From positions 124,001 through 188,000 of the forward strand of contig NZ_RHFG01000002.1 of NCBI RefSeq assembly GCF_004745485.1: DNA of 64,000 bases. The letters are read 5' to 3'. Of this stretch, positions 36,559 to 44,699 are shown piece by piece (positions within the stretch are counted from its first letter, which is position 1; each line of letters begins with the position of its first letter). The stretch is from Brevibacterium sp. S22. Its GTDB lineage: Bacteria > Actinomycetota > Actinomycetes > Actinomycetales > Brevibacteriaceae. Under the pieces are notes generated by a model. The model did not search any database and was not told where the DNA came from. It worked only from the letters and a program-made list of their open reading frames with translations. The position numbers were made by a program, and so were the translations under genes.

Positions 36559-37953
36559 CTAGTCTAGTCGACCGGTGCGCACGCTGTCATGTCCGGATTC
36601 GTGCTCTTCCTTACGTCCCTCATCGTGGTGATCCCCGCCTGCGGCAACGGAATCATCCGTGGGCATGCCCCCGGGTTCTTCCCCTCGCCGAGGCGGCCCT
36701 GGCGTGGCCATGGGACCGCGGATCCGTCGCCGGTAGAGGTTCTCCCCGGCCATGATCACAACGAGGACGAGCGCCAGCAGCCGCAGCAGGGTGAACAGGG
36801 CGACGAATGTGGAGTCGAGTCCTTTGTCCGCTTCGAAGCCGGAGACATCGCCGAGCTGGACGGCGATGGCGAAGACCGCCTCGGCGAGAGTCCAGACGAT
36901 GAGCACCCACCAACGGCTGATGGACAGCGCTATGAAGGGCAGCAGCCACAGGCTGTCCCAGGGCATGAGGCCCGGTGCCAGCAGCAGACAGCCCCCGATG
37001 AGCAGACAGGTGGCGACTGCCGGATCGAGGCCGGTGCGGCGGACCATGTAGAGGGAGATCGCGACGGCGAGGATGACTCCGCCGCAGGCGATGATCCACA
37101 GCGGCGCCCAGACGGAGACGTCGCCGAGTTCGGCCATGAGCAGGATCGAGGCGAAGGATCCGCCGTCGACAGCATCGGAATACCAGTGGACGATCCGGTC
37201 GATCGCCGTCAGGTCGACGACCAGCAGCAGCGCCGAGGTGATCGTGGCCGCGGCCAGCAGCATCCGCGGATCCCGCGACTTCAGTCCCCGCGCCGGGTTC
37301 GGCCCGGCCAGGGTCAGTGCCAGGAGGACGAGCAGGGCGAGCGGGTTGATGAATCCTGCGATGCCCAGCAGCACTCCGGCCAACCAGCCGCGCGGGCGCA
37401 GCGGCGGGGATCCGAAGAAGAGGAGCATCGCCCACACGGCCAGGGCGAGAGCAAGCGGATCGAGAGTCGAACCGAGTGTGAAGAGGATGAGCGGGGAGGC
37501 GAAGACCGCGACCAGCCATCCCCGGTGGCGGGCAAGGACGAGGAGTCCCGCACCGAGGGCAGCGATGCCTGCGGTGTTGAGCAGGAGCACGCCGACCATG
37601 AACAGGGAGACATCGTTGGTGAACAGGTGGAACAGGTCGACCAGGCGGGCTTCGATAGGCGCCAGTGCTGATGCTCCGCCATGGGCGCGTCCGAGCACTT
37701 CGGGGTTGGCCTCACCGACGAAGGCCGTGGACAGAGGCCCTGTACACAGCCTCGCCGAGGCGGCCGGCTGTGCATATCCCGAGCTCAGACACGGGCCCTG
37801 CAGAGCCAGGGCGAGGAAGGTCGTGACGCCGAGGACAGCAGCCAGCGCATAAGCCTGGGAGCTGCGGAACCGGCGCCCGGCGACACCCAGATGAATGCCG
37901 ACCGGACCGCCGAGCAGAGGCTCGGCGATCCGGGTAGACGACTTCGAGGACAT
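36559..37953 (-). CDS. Multispanning membrane protein, GT87/DUF2029-like
   Basis: A 464-residue polytopic membrane protein with roughly ten hydrophobic segments (AYALAAVLGVTTFLALAL, FMVGVLLLNTAGIAALGAGL, PLALLVLLALTLAG and others). The position between the PBP1 gene and rpsF is that of Mycobacterium tuberculosis Rv0051, a putative GT87-like membrane protein. If so it would use polyprenyl-phosphate sugars on the outer face, but a catalytic Asp motif is not clear to me. The C-terminal 50 residues are cytoplasmic-looking and charged with a His-rich stretch (GGDHHDEGRKEEHESGHDS). Confidence 0.75.
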   Translation of the reverse strand: MSSKSSTRIAEPLLGGPVGIHLGVAGRRFRSSQAYALAAVLGVTTFLALALQGPCLSSGYAQPAASARLCTGPLSTAFVGEANPEVLGRAHGGASALAPIEARLVDLFHLFTNDVSLFMVGVLLLNTAGIAALGAGLLVLARHRGWLVAVFASPLILFTLGSTLDPLALALAVWAMLLFFGSPPLRPRGWLAGVLLGIAGFINPLALLVLLALTLAGPNPARGLKSRDPRMLLAAATITSALLLVVDLTAIDRIVHWYSDAVDGGSFASILLMAELGDVSVWAPLWIIACGGVILAVAISLYMVRRTGLDPAVATCLLIGGCLLLAPGLMPWDSLWLLPFIALSISRWWVLIVWTLAEAVFAIAVQLGDVSGFEADKGLDSTFVALFTLLRLLALVLVVIMAGENLYRRRIRGPMATPGPPRRGEEPGGMPTDDSVAAGGDHHDEGRKEEHESGHDSVRTGRLD

Positions 37954-37984
37954 GACTCGAGGTTACTAGCCAATACTCTCGAAA

Positions 37985-40378
37985 CTAGTCATCTTCTCCA
38001 GGGGGCTTTGGCGGCTCAATCGGGAGCCCACCTGCTGGCCCATCATCCTTCGAGGATTCATCACCTTCCGATGATCCACTTCCGCCGTCTTCGGAGTCTT
38101 TATCACCGTCTCCGCCGTTGCCGTTGTCGGAGCCGTCGTCGTCGCCGGAGCCGCCGTCGTCGCCTCCGTCATTCTCATCATTGCCTTCGGAGCCGTCCTT
38201 CGAGCCTTCTTCCCTGCCCTTCTCGTCGTCCTTGGAGTCCGAGTCCTTGTTCTTGTCTTTGTCCTCGTCGTCCTTCGGAGTCTCGACAGGTGCCTCGTCC
38301 TCGCCCCCATCGCTGCCGTCGTTGCTGCCCGACGGCGCCTTGGGCTCGGGCTTCGGAGCCGGGGCCGGGTTCGTGTTCTTCGGCTTCGGCTTATCGGGCA
38401 GTTCGCCGCGAGCCGGGAACTGTTCGACCTTCTCGCCCTGCAGCGCGTCCTGCATGTATTCAGTCCACACCTGCACGGGGAAGGATCCACCGGTGACCTC
38501 ACCGCGTCCGCCGTAGGCACCGATCGACGTCTGCTTGCCGTCGACTTCACGGTAGAGGACAACCGACGTCGCGAGGTTCGGGGTGTAGCCGGAGAACCAG
38601 GCCGCGGTATTCCCGTTCGTCGTACCGGTTTTACCGGCCGCGGGGCGTCCGAGGTTCTGAGCGTAGCTGCCCGAACCGCCGTTGACGACCTGGCTCAGAG
38701 CGTAGGAGGCCTCGGCACCGACAGCTTTGTCGAAGACGCGCTTGCCCTTGCCCTCGGCCTTGTAGACTTCCTCATCCTCGGCGCCCTTCATGACCTTCTT
38801 GATCGAATGGGTCTCGTGGTGAACACCATTGGCGGCGAACGTTGCATATGCCGAAGCCATGTCGAGGGGCTTGACGCTCGGCGTACCGAGCACATTCGAG
38901 GGGTTCTTGGTCAGCTCGATCGTACAGCCGCCGGTATCGCCGGATTTCATCTGCGCTTTCGTGCAGTTCGGGCTCAGACCCGCGCGTTCGGCGACGTCGA
39001 CGGTCTTCTCCGGCCCGACCTGCACATTGAGGGCAGCATAGGCAGTGTTGATCGAGGACTGCGTGGCCTTGAGCAGGCTCACGGGTCCGTAGCTGGTGTT
39101 GCCGAAGTTGTTCACCGGCCAGGGAGTGCCGTCGTTGTTCAGCGTCGTCGGGCTCGAACCCGGATAGCTGTCCGTCAGCCGCACACCGTTCTCAAACCCG
39201 GCAACCAGTGCGAAGGGCTTGAACGTCGAACCGGCCTGCACATGGCTCTGCGTCGACGCGTTGAACGCCTGGTCGAGGTAGTTCTTGCCGCCGTAGAAGG
39301 CTTCGATCCCACCGTCGTCCGGGTCGATCGAGACGAGTCCGGCCTGCATGCCTTCCGGCTGGTCCTGCGGCAGAGACTTGATGGCCTGTTCGGCGGCCTT
39401 CATCCGATCCTTGTCGAATGTGGTGACGATGTTGTAGCCGCCGCGGTCCAGCTGAGCTTCGTCGATGTCGAGCTTCTTCAGCGCCTCACGGCGGACGAAG
39501 TCCCACATGTAGCCCTTCTGACCCGACAGCGAGGACTCCTTGTTCTGCTTCCTCACATCCGGCAGCTCGACCTTGGCGGCCTGCTCCTCGGTGAGGAAGC
39601 CTTCCTCGACCATGTTCTCGACCACATAGTCGAAGCGGTCTTCATAGGCCTCGGGGTTGTCCGAGGGGTCGGCTGCACCCGGGCGCTGGATCATCGCGGC
39701 CAGCAGAGCGGACTCGCTGACGTTGAGTTCCGAAGCCGACTTGTCGAAGTAGTTCTGGGCGGCCACTTCGACACCGTAGGAGCGACGGCCGAGGTAGATG
39801 GTGTTGAGGTAGTTCGCGAGGATCTCGTCCTTCGACTGCTGCTGGTCGATCTTGAGCGAGATGAACATCTCCTTGATCTTGCGATCAAACGAGTGCTCGT
39901 TCGTGAGGTAGAAGTTCTTCACGTACTGCTGGGTGATCGTCGAACCGCCACCCGCGTATTTGTTCGTGGCCACGCCGACGACAGCGCGGGAGAGACCCTT
40001 GATCGAGATGCCGCGGTTCTCATAGAACGAGGTGTCCTCGGCGGCGATCGCGGCTTTCCGCATGGGTTCGGAGATCTCATCGATCTCCACTGACTTGCGG
40101 TCCTCGACCTTGTACTGACCGATGGGCGTCTTGCCGTCGCTGTAGTAGATCGTCGAGGTCTGACCGGTCGCCTCGAGGTTCGGCTCAGGGATGTCGGTGG
40201 CCGCATATCCGACGGCGAAAGCCACGCACAGAGCGATGACGAGGCTGAGCCCGCCGACGACGAGCACGCGGATGCTCGGCAGGAAACGAGTCCATCCGCT
40301 CACACCCGCTCTGGGGTAGTTGAGCAGGTTCTTCGTATTCCTGCCGATGTTCTTGGCTGTGTGTTGTCCCTTAGCCAC
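37985..40378 (-). CDS. Bifunctional class A penicillin-binding protein
   Basis: A 797-residue PBP1. There is a basic cytoplasmic N-terminus, a membrane anchor (VLVVGGLSLVIALCVAFAVG), then the transglycosylase domain with catalytic Glu in AIAAEDTSFYENRG (about residue 113) and AGGGSTITQQYVKNF. The transpeptidase has SxxK in AGSTFKPFALV (about 385), SxN in TQSSINTAYA and KTG in AGKTGTTNGNTAAW (about 582). It polymerises and crosslinks peptidoglycan. The last 120 residues form an extracellular D/E/S/G-rich tail (NDGGDDGGSGDDDGSDNGNG) ending PPKPPGEDD, much more acidic than usual. Confidence 0.95.
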   Translation of the reverse strand: MAKGQHTAKNIGRNTKNLLNYPRAGVSGWTRFLPSIRVLVVGGLSLVIALCVAFAVGYAATDIPEPNLEATGQTSTIYYSDGKTPIGQYKVEDRKSVEIDEISEPMRKAAIAAEDTSFYENRGISIKGLSRAVVGVATNKYAGGGSTITQQYVKNFYLTNEHSFDRKIKEMFISLKIDQQQSKDEILANYLNTIYLGRRSYGVEVAAQNYFDKSASELNVSESALLAAMIQRPGAADPSDNPEAYEDRFDYVVENMVEEGFLTEEQAAKVELPDVRKQNKESSLSGQKGYMWDFVRREALKKLDIDEAQLDRGGYNIVTTFDKDRMKAAEQAIKSLPQDQPEGMQAGLVSIDPDDGGIEAFYGGKNYLDQAFNASTQSHVQAGSTFKPFALVAGFENGVRLTDSYPGSSPTTLNNDGTPWPVNNFGNTSYGPVSLLKATQSSINTAYAALNVQVGPEKTVDVAERAGLSPNCTKAQMKSGDTGGCTIELTKNPSNVLGTPSVKPLDMASAYATFAANGVHHETHSIKKVMKGAEDEEVYKAEGKGKRVFDKAVGAEASYALSQVVNGGSGSYAQNLGRPAAGKTGTTNGNTAAWFSGYTPNLATSVVLYREVDGKQTSIGAYGGRGEVTGGSFPVQVWTEYMQDALQGEKVEQFPARGELPDKPKPKNTNPAPAPKPEPKAPSGSNDGSDGGEDEAPVETPKDDEDKDKNKDSDSKDDEKGREEGSKDGSEGNDENDGGDDGGSGDDDGSDNGNGGDGDKDSEDGGSGSSEGDESSKDDGPAGGLPIEPPKPPGEDD

Positions 40379-40655
40379 CCAAGGTCCTCCAGGTCAGTCA
40401 GCCTGCCGCAATGCGTGGCGACGAGGTCCGAAAAAGGTCAAAGACGCCAATCAGTCTGGCACGCATTCTTTAGTAGAGGGTGAAAAAGTGCTGAGCCTGA
40501 CACCCTGCACAGGCACCAGGTTACCGAAAGGTTCTGTGAGTAACCCAGAATTCGGCGTCTCACCAGGCATTTTAATTCATGGCCGGAGAATCAACTATGA
40601 CAGGTGCGTTCTTGCTCACATTCACCTGCCGATCCGGGCTTCCGCCAGCACCTCG

Positions 40656-40762
40656 TTCAAGCGTACGCCCACTTTTCGGCTCCCACCGACAGTCTGCGCC
40701 CCGATCAAGCGGGAGCTCACTTTTCGGCCCGAGTAACGATCGAAAAGCGAGCTCCGGCTTGA
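40656..40762. repeat. Short triplicated repeat with long inverted arms
   Basis: Three related copies of TTCAAGC...GCCCACTTTTCGG lie here: 40656-40679 and 40704-40727 direct, and 40741-40762 inverted. The last two form 22-bp arms with two mismatches around CGGCCCGAGTAACG-like spacer sequence. It is between the divergently placed 3' end of the acyl-CoA synthetase and the PBP1 5' region, and could act as a terminator of the former or be a mobile repeat. The rest of the 40379-40780 gap shows no gene. Confidence 0.6.
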
Positions 40763-40780
40763 ACGAGCGCCGCTGCGCCC

Positions 40781-42487
40781 TCAGCTCTTGAGGTCGAAGT
40801 CCGTATCGGCGTACTCATTGCCCTCAACGGCGGGTTCGCCGCTGAAGGGGTGGAGCTGGTCTTCGCGGGCCCGCAGCTCGACGCGACGGATCTTTCCGGA
40901 GATCGTCTTCGGCAGCTCCGCGAACTCGAGTCGGCGAATGCGCTTGTACGGTGCCAGGTGCTCCCGGCAGTAGGCGAGGATCGACCGAGCGGTCTCGGCA
41001 TTCGCCTCGAACTTGCTCGACACGACCACATAGGCCTTGGGCACCGCCAGCCGCACCGGATCCGGCGAAGGCACGACAGCCGCCTCAGCGACGGCCTCGT
41101 GCTCGATGAGCACGCTTTCGAGCTCGAAAGGGGAGAGGCGGTAGTCACTGGCCTTGAACACATCGTCGGCGCGACCGACATAGGTGATGTAACCGTCCTC
41201 ATCGCGAGAGGCCACGTCACCGGTGTGGTAGACGCCGCCTTCGAATGCCTCAGCGGTCTTCTCCGCATTGCTCCAGTAGCCGGTGGTCAGTCCGATGGGA
41301 CGAGGATCGAGGCGCAGACAGATCTCGCCCTCATCGCCTTCCTCACCGGTCGCCGGATCGATGAGCACGACATCGAATCCGGGCAGAACCTTGCCCATCG
41401 AACCGTATTTGAGTTCCTGATCAGGTGAGTTGCCGATCTGGAGGGTCGACTCGGTCTGCCCGAAGCCATCGCGGATGAGCACACCCCATTCGCTGTGAAC
41501 GCGGTCGATGATCTCGGGGTTGAGCGGCTCACCGGCACCGAGGGCCTTCGTCGGGGGATTCTTCAGGTGGCCCAGGTCGGCCTGGATGAGCATGCGCCAT
41601 ACGGTCGGCGGGGCGCAGAAGCTCGTCACTCCCACGCGATCCATGGTCTCCATGAGGTCGTTCGCGTCGAAGCGGGAGTAGTTGTACAGGAAGACGCAGG
41701 CCTCGGCGATCCACGGGGTGAAGATGTTCGACCACGCGTGCTTGGCCCACCCTGGTGAGGCCACATTGAGGTGGACGTCGCCGGGTGTCAGTCCCATCCA
41801 GTACATCGTCGAAAGATGACCGACAGGGTAGGAGACATGGGTGTGGGCGACCATCTTCGCCTTCGAGGTGGTGCCCGAGGTGAAGTAGAGCAGCATCAGA
41901 TCATCGGCGCGCGACGTGCCCTGGGGGTCGAATTCGGTGCTCTCATCATCAGCATCGGAGTAGCTGTAGTCCTGCTGGCGAGTGGGCTCTCCGCCGACGA
42001 CGATGCGGACGACATCGACATCGACGTCATCGAACTTCGCGGCATCCTCGGTGCCGGCGACGACGAACTCGGCATGACCGCGCTCGGCACGGTCGGTGAG
42101 GTCGATGGGACCCAGCTGTGTGGTTGCGGGCATGAGCACGGCACCGAGCTTGATGCCGGCGAGCATCGTCTCCCACAGCTCGACCTGGTTGTTGAGCATG
42201 ACCATGACGTGGTCACCGCGTTTGATCCCGGCGCGGCGGAAATGATTCGCCACCTGGTTCGAACGCGCGGAGAGCTCCGCGAAGCTCCACTTGCCCTCGG
42301 AACCGTCCTGTTCGACGATCCACAGGGCCGGATTGTCGTTGTTGACCGCGACCTTGTCGAACCAGTCGAGGGCAAAGTTGAAGTGTGTGAGACGCGGCCA
42401 TTCGAACTGATCACGGGCGGCCTCGTAGTCGGTGCGAAGCTCGATCAGCTTGTCGCGGGCCGCGCGGAATTCCTCGGTCACTGTCAT
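40781..42487 (-). CDS. Acyl-CoA synthetase (AMP-forming, medium-chain/acetyl-CoA synthetase-like)
   Basis: A 568-residue ANL enzyme from ATG 42487 (GAGGAGA upstream). It has LYFTSGTTSKAKMVAHTHVS, DGFGQTEST, YHTGDVASRDEDGYITYVGR, ADDVFKASDYRLSPFELESV and the lysine of LPKTISGKIRRVELR. The ASDYRLSPFE hinge and overall length fit acyl-CoA synthetase (ACSM)-like enzymes that activate short or medium acids. It is monocistronic, on the same strand as cca upstream. Confidence 0.9.
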   Translation of the reverse strand: MTVTEEFRAARDKLIELRTDYEAARDQFEWPRLTHFNFALDWFDKVAVNNDNPALWIVEQDGSEGKWSFAELSARSNQVANHFRRAGIKRGDHVMVMLNNQVELWETMLAGIKLGAVLMPATTQLGPIDLTDRAERGHAEFVVAGTEDAAKFDDVDVDVVRIVVGGEPTRQQDYSYSDADDESTEFDPQGTSRADDLMLLYFTSGTTSKAKMVAHTHVSYPVGHLSTMYWMGLTPGDVHLNVASPGWAKHAWSNIFTPWIAEACVFLYNYSRFDANDLMETMDRVGVTSFCAPPTVWRMLIQADLGHLKNPPTKALGAGEPLNPEIIDRVHSEWGVLIRDGFGQTESTLQIGNSPDQELKYGSMGKVLPGFDVVLIDPATGEEGDEGEICLRLDPRPIGLTTGYWSNAEKTAEAFEGGVYHTGDVASRDEDGYITYVGRADDVFKASDYRLSPFELESVLIEHEAVAEAAVVPSPDPVRLAVPKAYVVVSSKFEANAETARSILAYCREHLAPYKRIRRLEFAELPKTISGKIRRVELRAREDQLHPFSGEPAVEGNEYADTDFDLKS

Positions 42488-42594
42488 TGTGGTCTCCTCA
42501 CCTCTCGCCGCCGTCACCGCCTGTGACGTCAGACACAAATCTAAACGATTACGAAACTATCAGCACTGATCAGTCGGTGAGTAAGCGGGGTCGG

Positions 42595-44070
42595 TCACTG
42601 ACCGTGGGACTCCCACCAGGCTCGCAGCTCCGCTTCGGCGCGTTCGGGCCCAAGTGGTCCGTGCTCCATCCGCAGCTCGAGCAGATGCTTGTACGCCTTT
42701 CCCACCAGCGGCGATGGTTCGATATCGAGGATCGTCATGATCTGCCGACCATCGAGATCCGGCCGGATCGAATCGAGCTCCTCCTGTTTCGCCAGGGCCT
42801 CGATGCGCGTTTCCAGGTCGTCATAGGCGAACGCCAGCCGGTCGGCTTTGCGTTTGTTGCGCGTGGTCACATCCGCACGGGTGAGGATGTGCAGGCGCGA
42901 GAGCAGCCGTCCGGCGTCCGTGACGTATCGGCGCACTGCCGAATCCGTCCACCCGGCATCGCCGTAGCCGTAGAACCGCAGATGCAGTTCGACGAGGCGG
43001 CCGACCGCCTTCGTCGTGTCCTTGTCGAAGCGCAGCGCCTTCATCCGCTTGGCCGTGAGCTTCGCACCCACCGCATCGTGATGGTAGAAGGTCACGGCAC
43101 CACCGGGCTGGAAGCGGCGGGTGGCGGGTTTGCCGACGTCGTGCATGAGCGCTGCGAAGCGGACGACGAAGTCCGGCACTCGCAGACGCTGCGGGTCGTC
43201 GTCGGTCATTCCGGCTTCTTCCTGAGCCGCGGCGTACCGGCTCTCGAGCTCGAGAGCCTGACGCAGCACGGTCAGAGAATGCTGGTAGACGTCCTTGTGC
43301 CGATGGTGCTCGTCGGTCTCGAGCTGCAGTCCGGACACCTCGGGAAGAACGTGATGGGCGATGCCGGTGCGCACCAGCAGGTCGATTCCGGCGACCGGAT
43401 CGATGCCGGTCATGAGCTTGACGAGTTCGACCTGGACGCGCTCTGCGGAGATGATCTCGATCCGATCGGCCATCGCCGTCATCGCCTCTTCCACGTCGGA
43501 GACGGGATCGAGCCCGAGCTGAGACGTGAACCGAGCCGCGCGCATCATCCGCAGCGGATCATCGGAGAACGAGTCCGCTGCCGTCCCAGGGGTGCGGATG
43601 CGACCGGCGATGAGGTCGTCGAATCCCTGGTGCGGGTCGACGAAGGTCTTCGAGGGCAGACGCACCGCCATCGCCCCGATCGTGAAGTCACGACGGACGA
43701 GGTCGGCATCGAGCTCCGAACCGAAGGCCACCATCGGTTTGCGTGAATCCTCTTCATAGGCTTCGGCACGGTAGGTCGTGATCTCGATCTGCACACCGGA
43801 TTTCACGGCCCCGATGGTGCCGAATTCGCGTCCGATGTCCCAGTGCGTGTCGACCCAGTCCGCGATCAGTCCGAGGATGTCGTCGGGGTGGGCATCAGTG
43901 GTGAAGTCGAGGTCGGGCATGGGACGACCGAGCAGCGCATCACGGACGGAACCGCCGACGAGGGCGAGTTCGAAACCGGCTGAGGAGAACCTCCGACCCA
44001 GTGGGCCGAGGATGTGCTCGAGCTCATCGAGCTTGTCGTGCAGTCGGTTGTGCGCGGTCTGCGGATCCAC
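42595..44070 (-). CDS. cca: CCA tRNA nucleotidyltransferase
   Basis: A 491-residue class II nucleotidyltransferase starting at GTG 44070 (AAGGAG upstream). The head has GGSVRDALLG (39-48) and the catalytic DLDF (D53, D55), then RRDFTIGAMA, DDPLRMMRAARF and the neck. The C-terminal HD domain shows VRFAALMHDVGKPATR. Adds or repairs the tRNA 3' CCA. In Actinobacteria it lies divergent from the Nudix - DUF6049 - murJ cluster, as here. Confidence 0.95.
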   Translation of the reverse strand: MDPQTAHNRLHDKLDELEHILGPLGRRFSSAGFELALVGGSVRDALLGRPMPDLDFTTDAHPDDILGLIADWVDTHWDIGREFGTIGAVKSGVQIEITTYRAEAYEEDSRKPMVAFGSELDADLVRRDFTIGAMAVRLPSKTFVDPHQGFDDLIAGRIRTPGTAADSFSDDPLRMMRAARFTSQLGLDPVSDVEEAMTAMADRIEIISAERVQVELVKLMTGIDPVAGIDLLVRTGIAHHVLPEVSGLQLETDEHHRHKDVYQHSLTVLRQALELESRYAAAQEEAGMTDDDPQRLRVPDFVVRFAALMHDVGKPATRRFQPGGAVTFYHHDAVGAKLTAKRMKALRFDKDTTKAVGRLVELHLRFYGYGDAGWTDSAVRRYVTDAGRLLSRLHILTRADVTTRNKRKADRLAFAYDDLETRIEALAKQEELDSIRPDLDGRQIMTILDIEPSPLVGKAYKHLLELRMEHGPLGPERAEAELRAWWESHGQ

Positions 44071-44210
44071 CGAGCTCCTTCAATTCTTAAGATTTCTGCT
44101 CTTGCCCACGGGAACTCACCTCCCGCGTCCAGGCGCAAGTTCCGGTATCCATAAGCCTACCGGGAGCCGATGACACGAAACTTCCAAGCTTCGCCTACTA
44201 AGGTAGGAGA

Positions 44211-44699
44211 ATGACCACACCGATGCCCAAGCCGGGACCCCGCACGTCCCGCCGCACCACAGTGGAGGAGATCTCCGCCGGTGGCATCGTTGTCGACTTC
44301 TCCCATCCGCTGCTGGCCGTGGCCGTCATCGCCCGCATCAATCGCGCCGGGCGGATCGAATGGTGCCTTCCCAAGGGACATCTCGAAGGTACGGAGACCC
44401 CCGCCGAGGCGGCCCGCCGTGAGGTCGAAGAGGAGACCGGGATCGCGGGGCAGATCATCTGCCCGCTGGGAACCGTCGACTACTGGTTCACCGTGACCGG
44501 AATCCGGATCCACAAACTCGTCCACCATTTCCTGCTGCGTGCACAGTCGGGGACTCTGACCGTGGATAATGATCCTGACCAAGAAGCGATCGATGCGGCG
44601 TGGGTGCCCTTCAATGACCTGCGTTCGCGACTGTCGTTCGCCAATGAGCGCCGAATCGTCGCCGCCGCCCGACCGATGGTGTCCCGACTGGAGCAGTGA
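44211..44699 (+). CDS. Nudix hydrolase
   Basis: A 162-residue Nudix protein with an intact box GHLEGTETPAEAARREVEEE followed by TGI, preceded by EISAGGIVVD and WCLPK. The box coordinates Mg and hydrolyses nucleoside diphosphate-linked compounds; substrate unknown (MutT-like). It is divergent from cca across 140 bp and its stop overlaps the GTG of the DUF6049 gene (44696-44699). Confidence 0.93.
   Translation: MTTPMPKPGPRTSRRTTVEEISAGGIVVDFSHPLLAVAVIARINRAGRIEWCLPKGHLEGTETPAEAARREVEEETGIAGQIICPLGTVDYWFTVTGIRIHKLVHHFLLRAQSGTLTVDNDPDQEAIDAAWVPFNDLRSRLSFANERRIVAAARPMVSRLEQ

Noticed and set aside
36589-37671. Long plus-strand frames opposite the membrane protein gene
   Set aside because: Gln/Arg/Asp-rich antisense shadows of a GC-rich hydrophobic gene.
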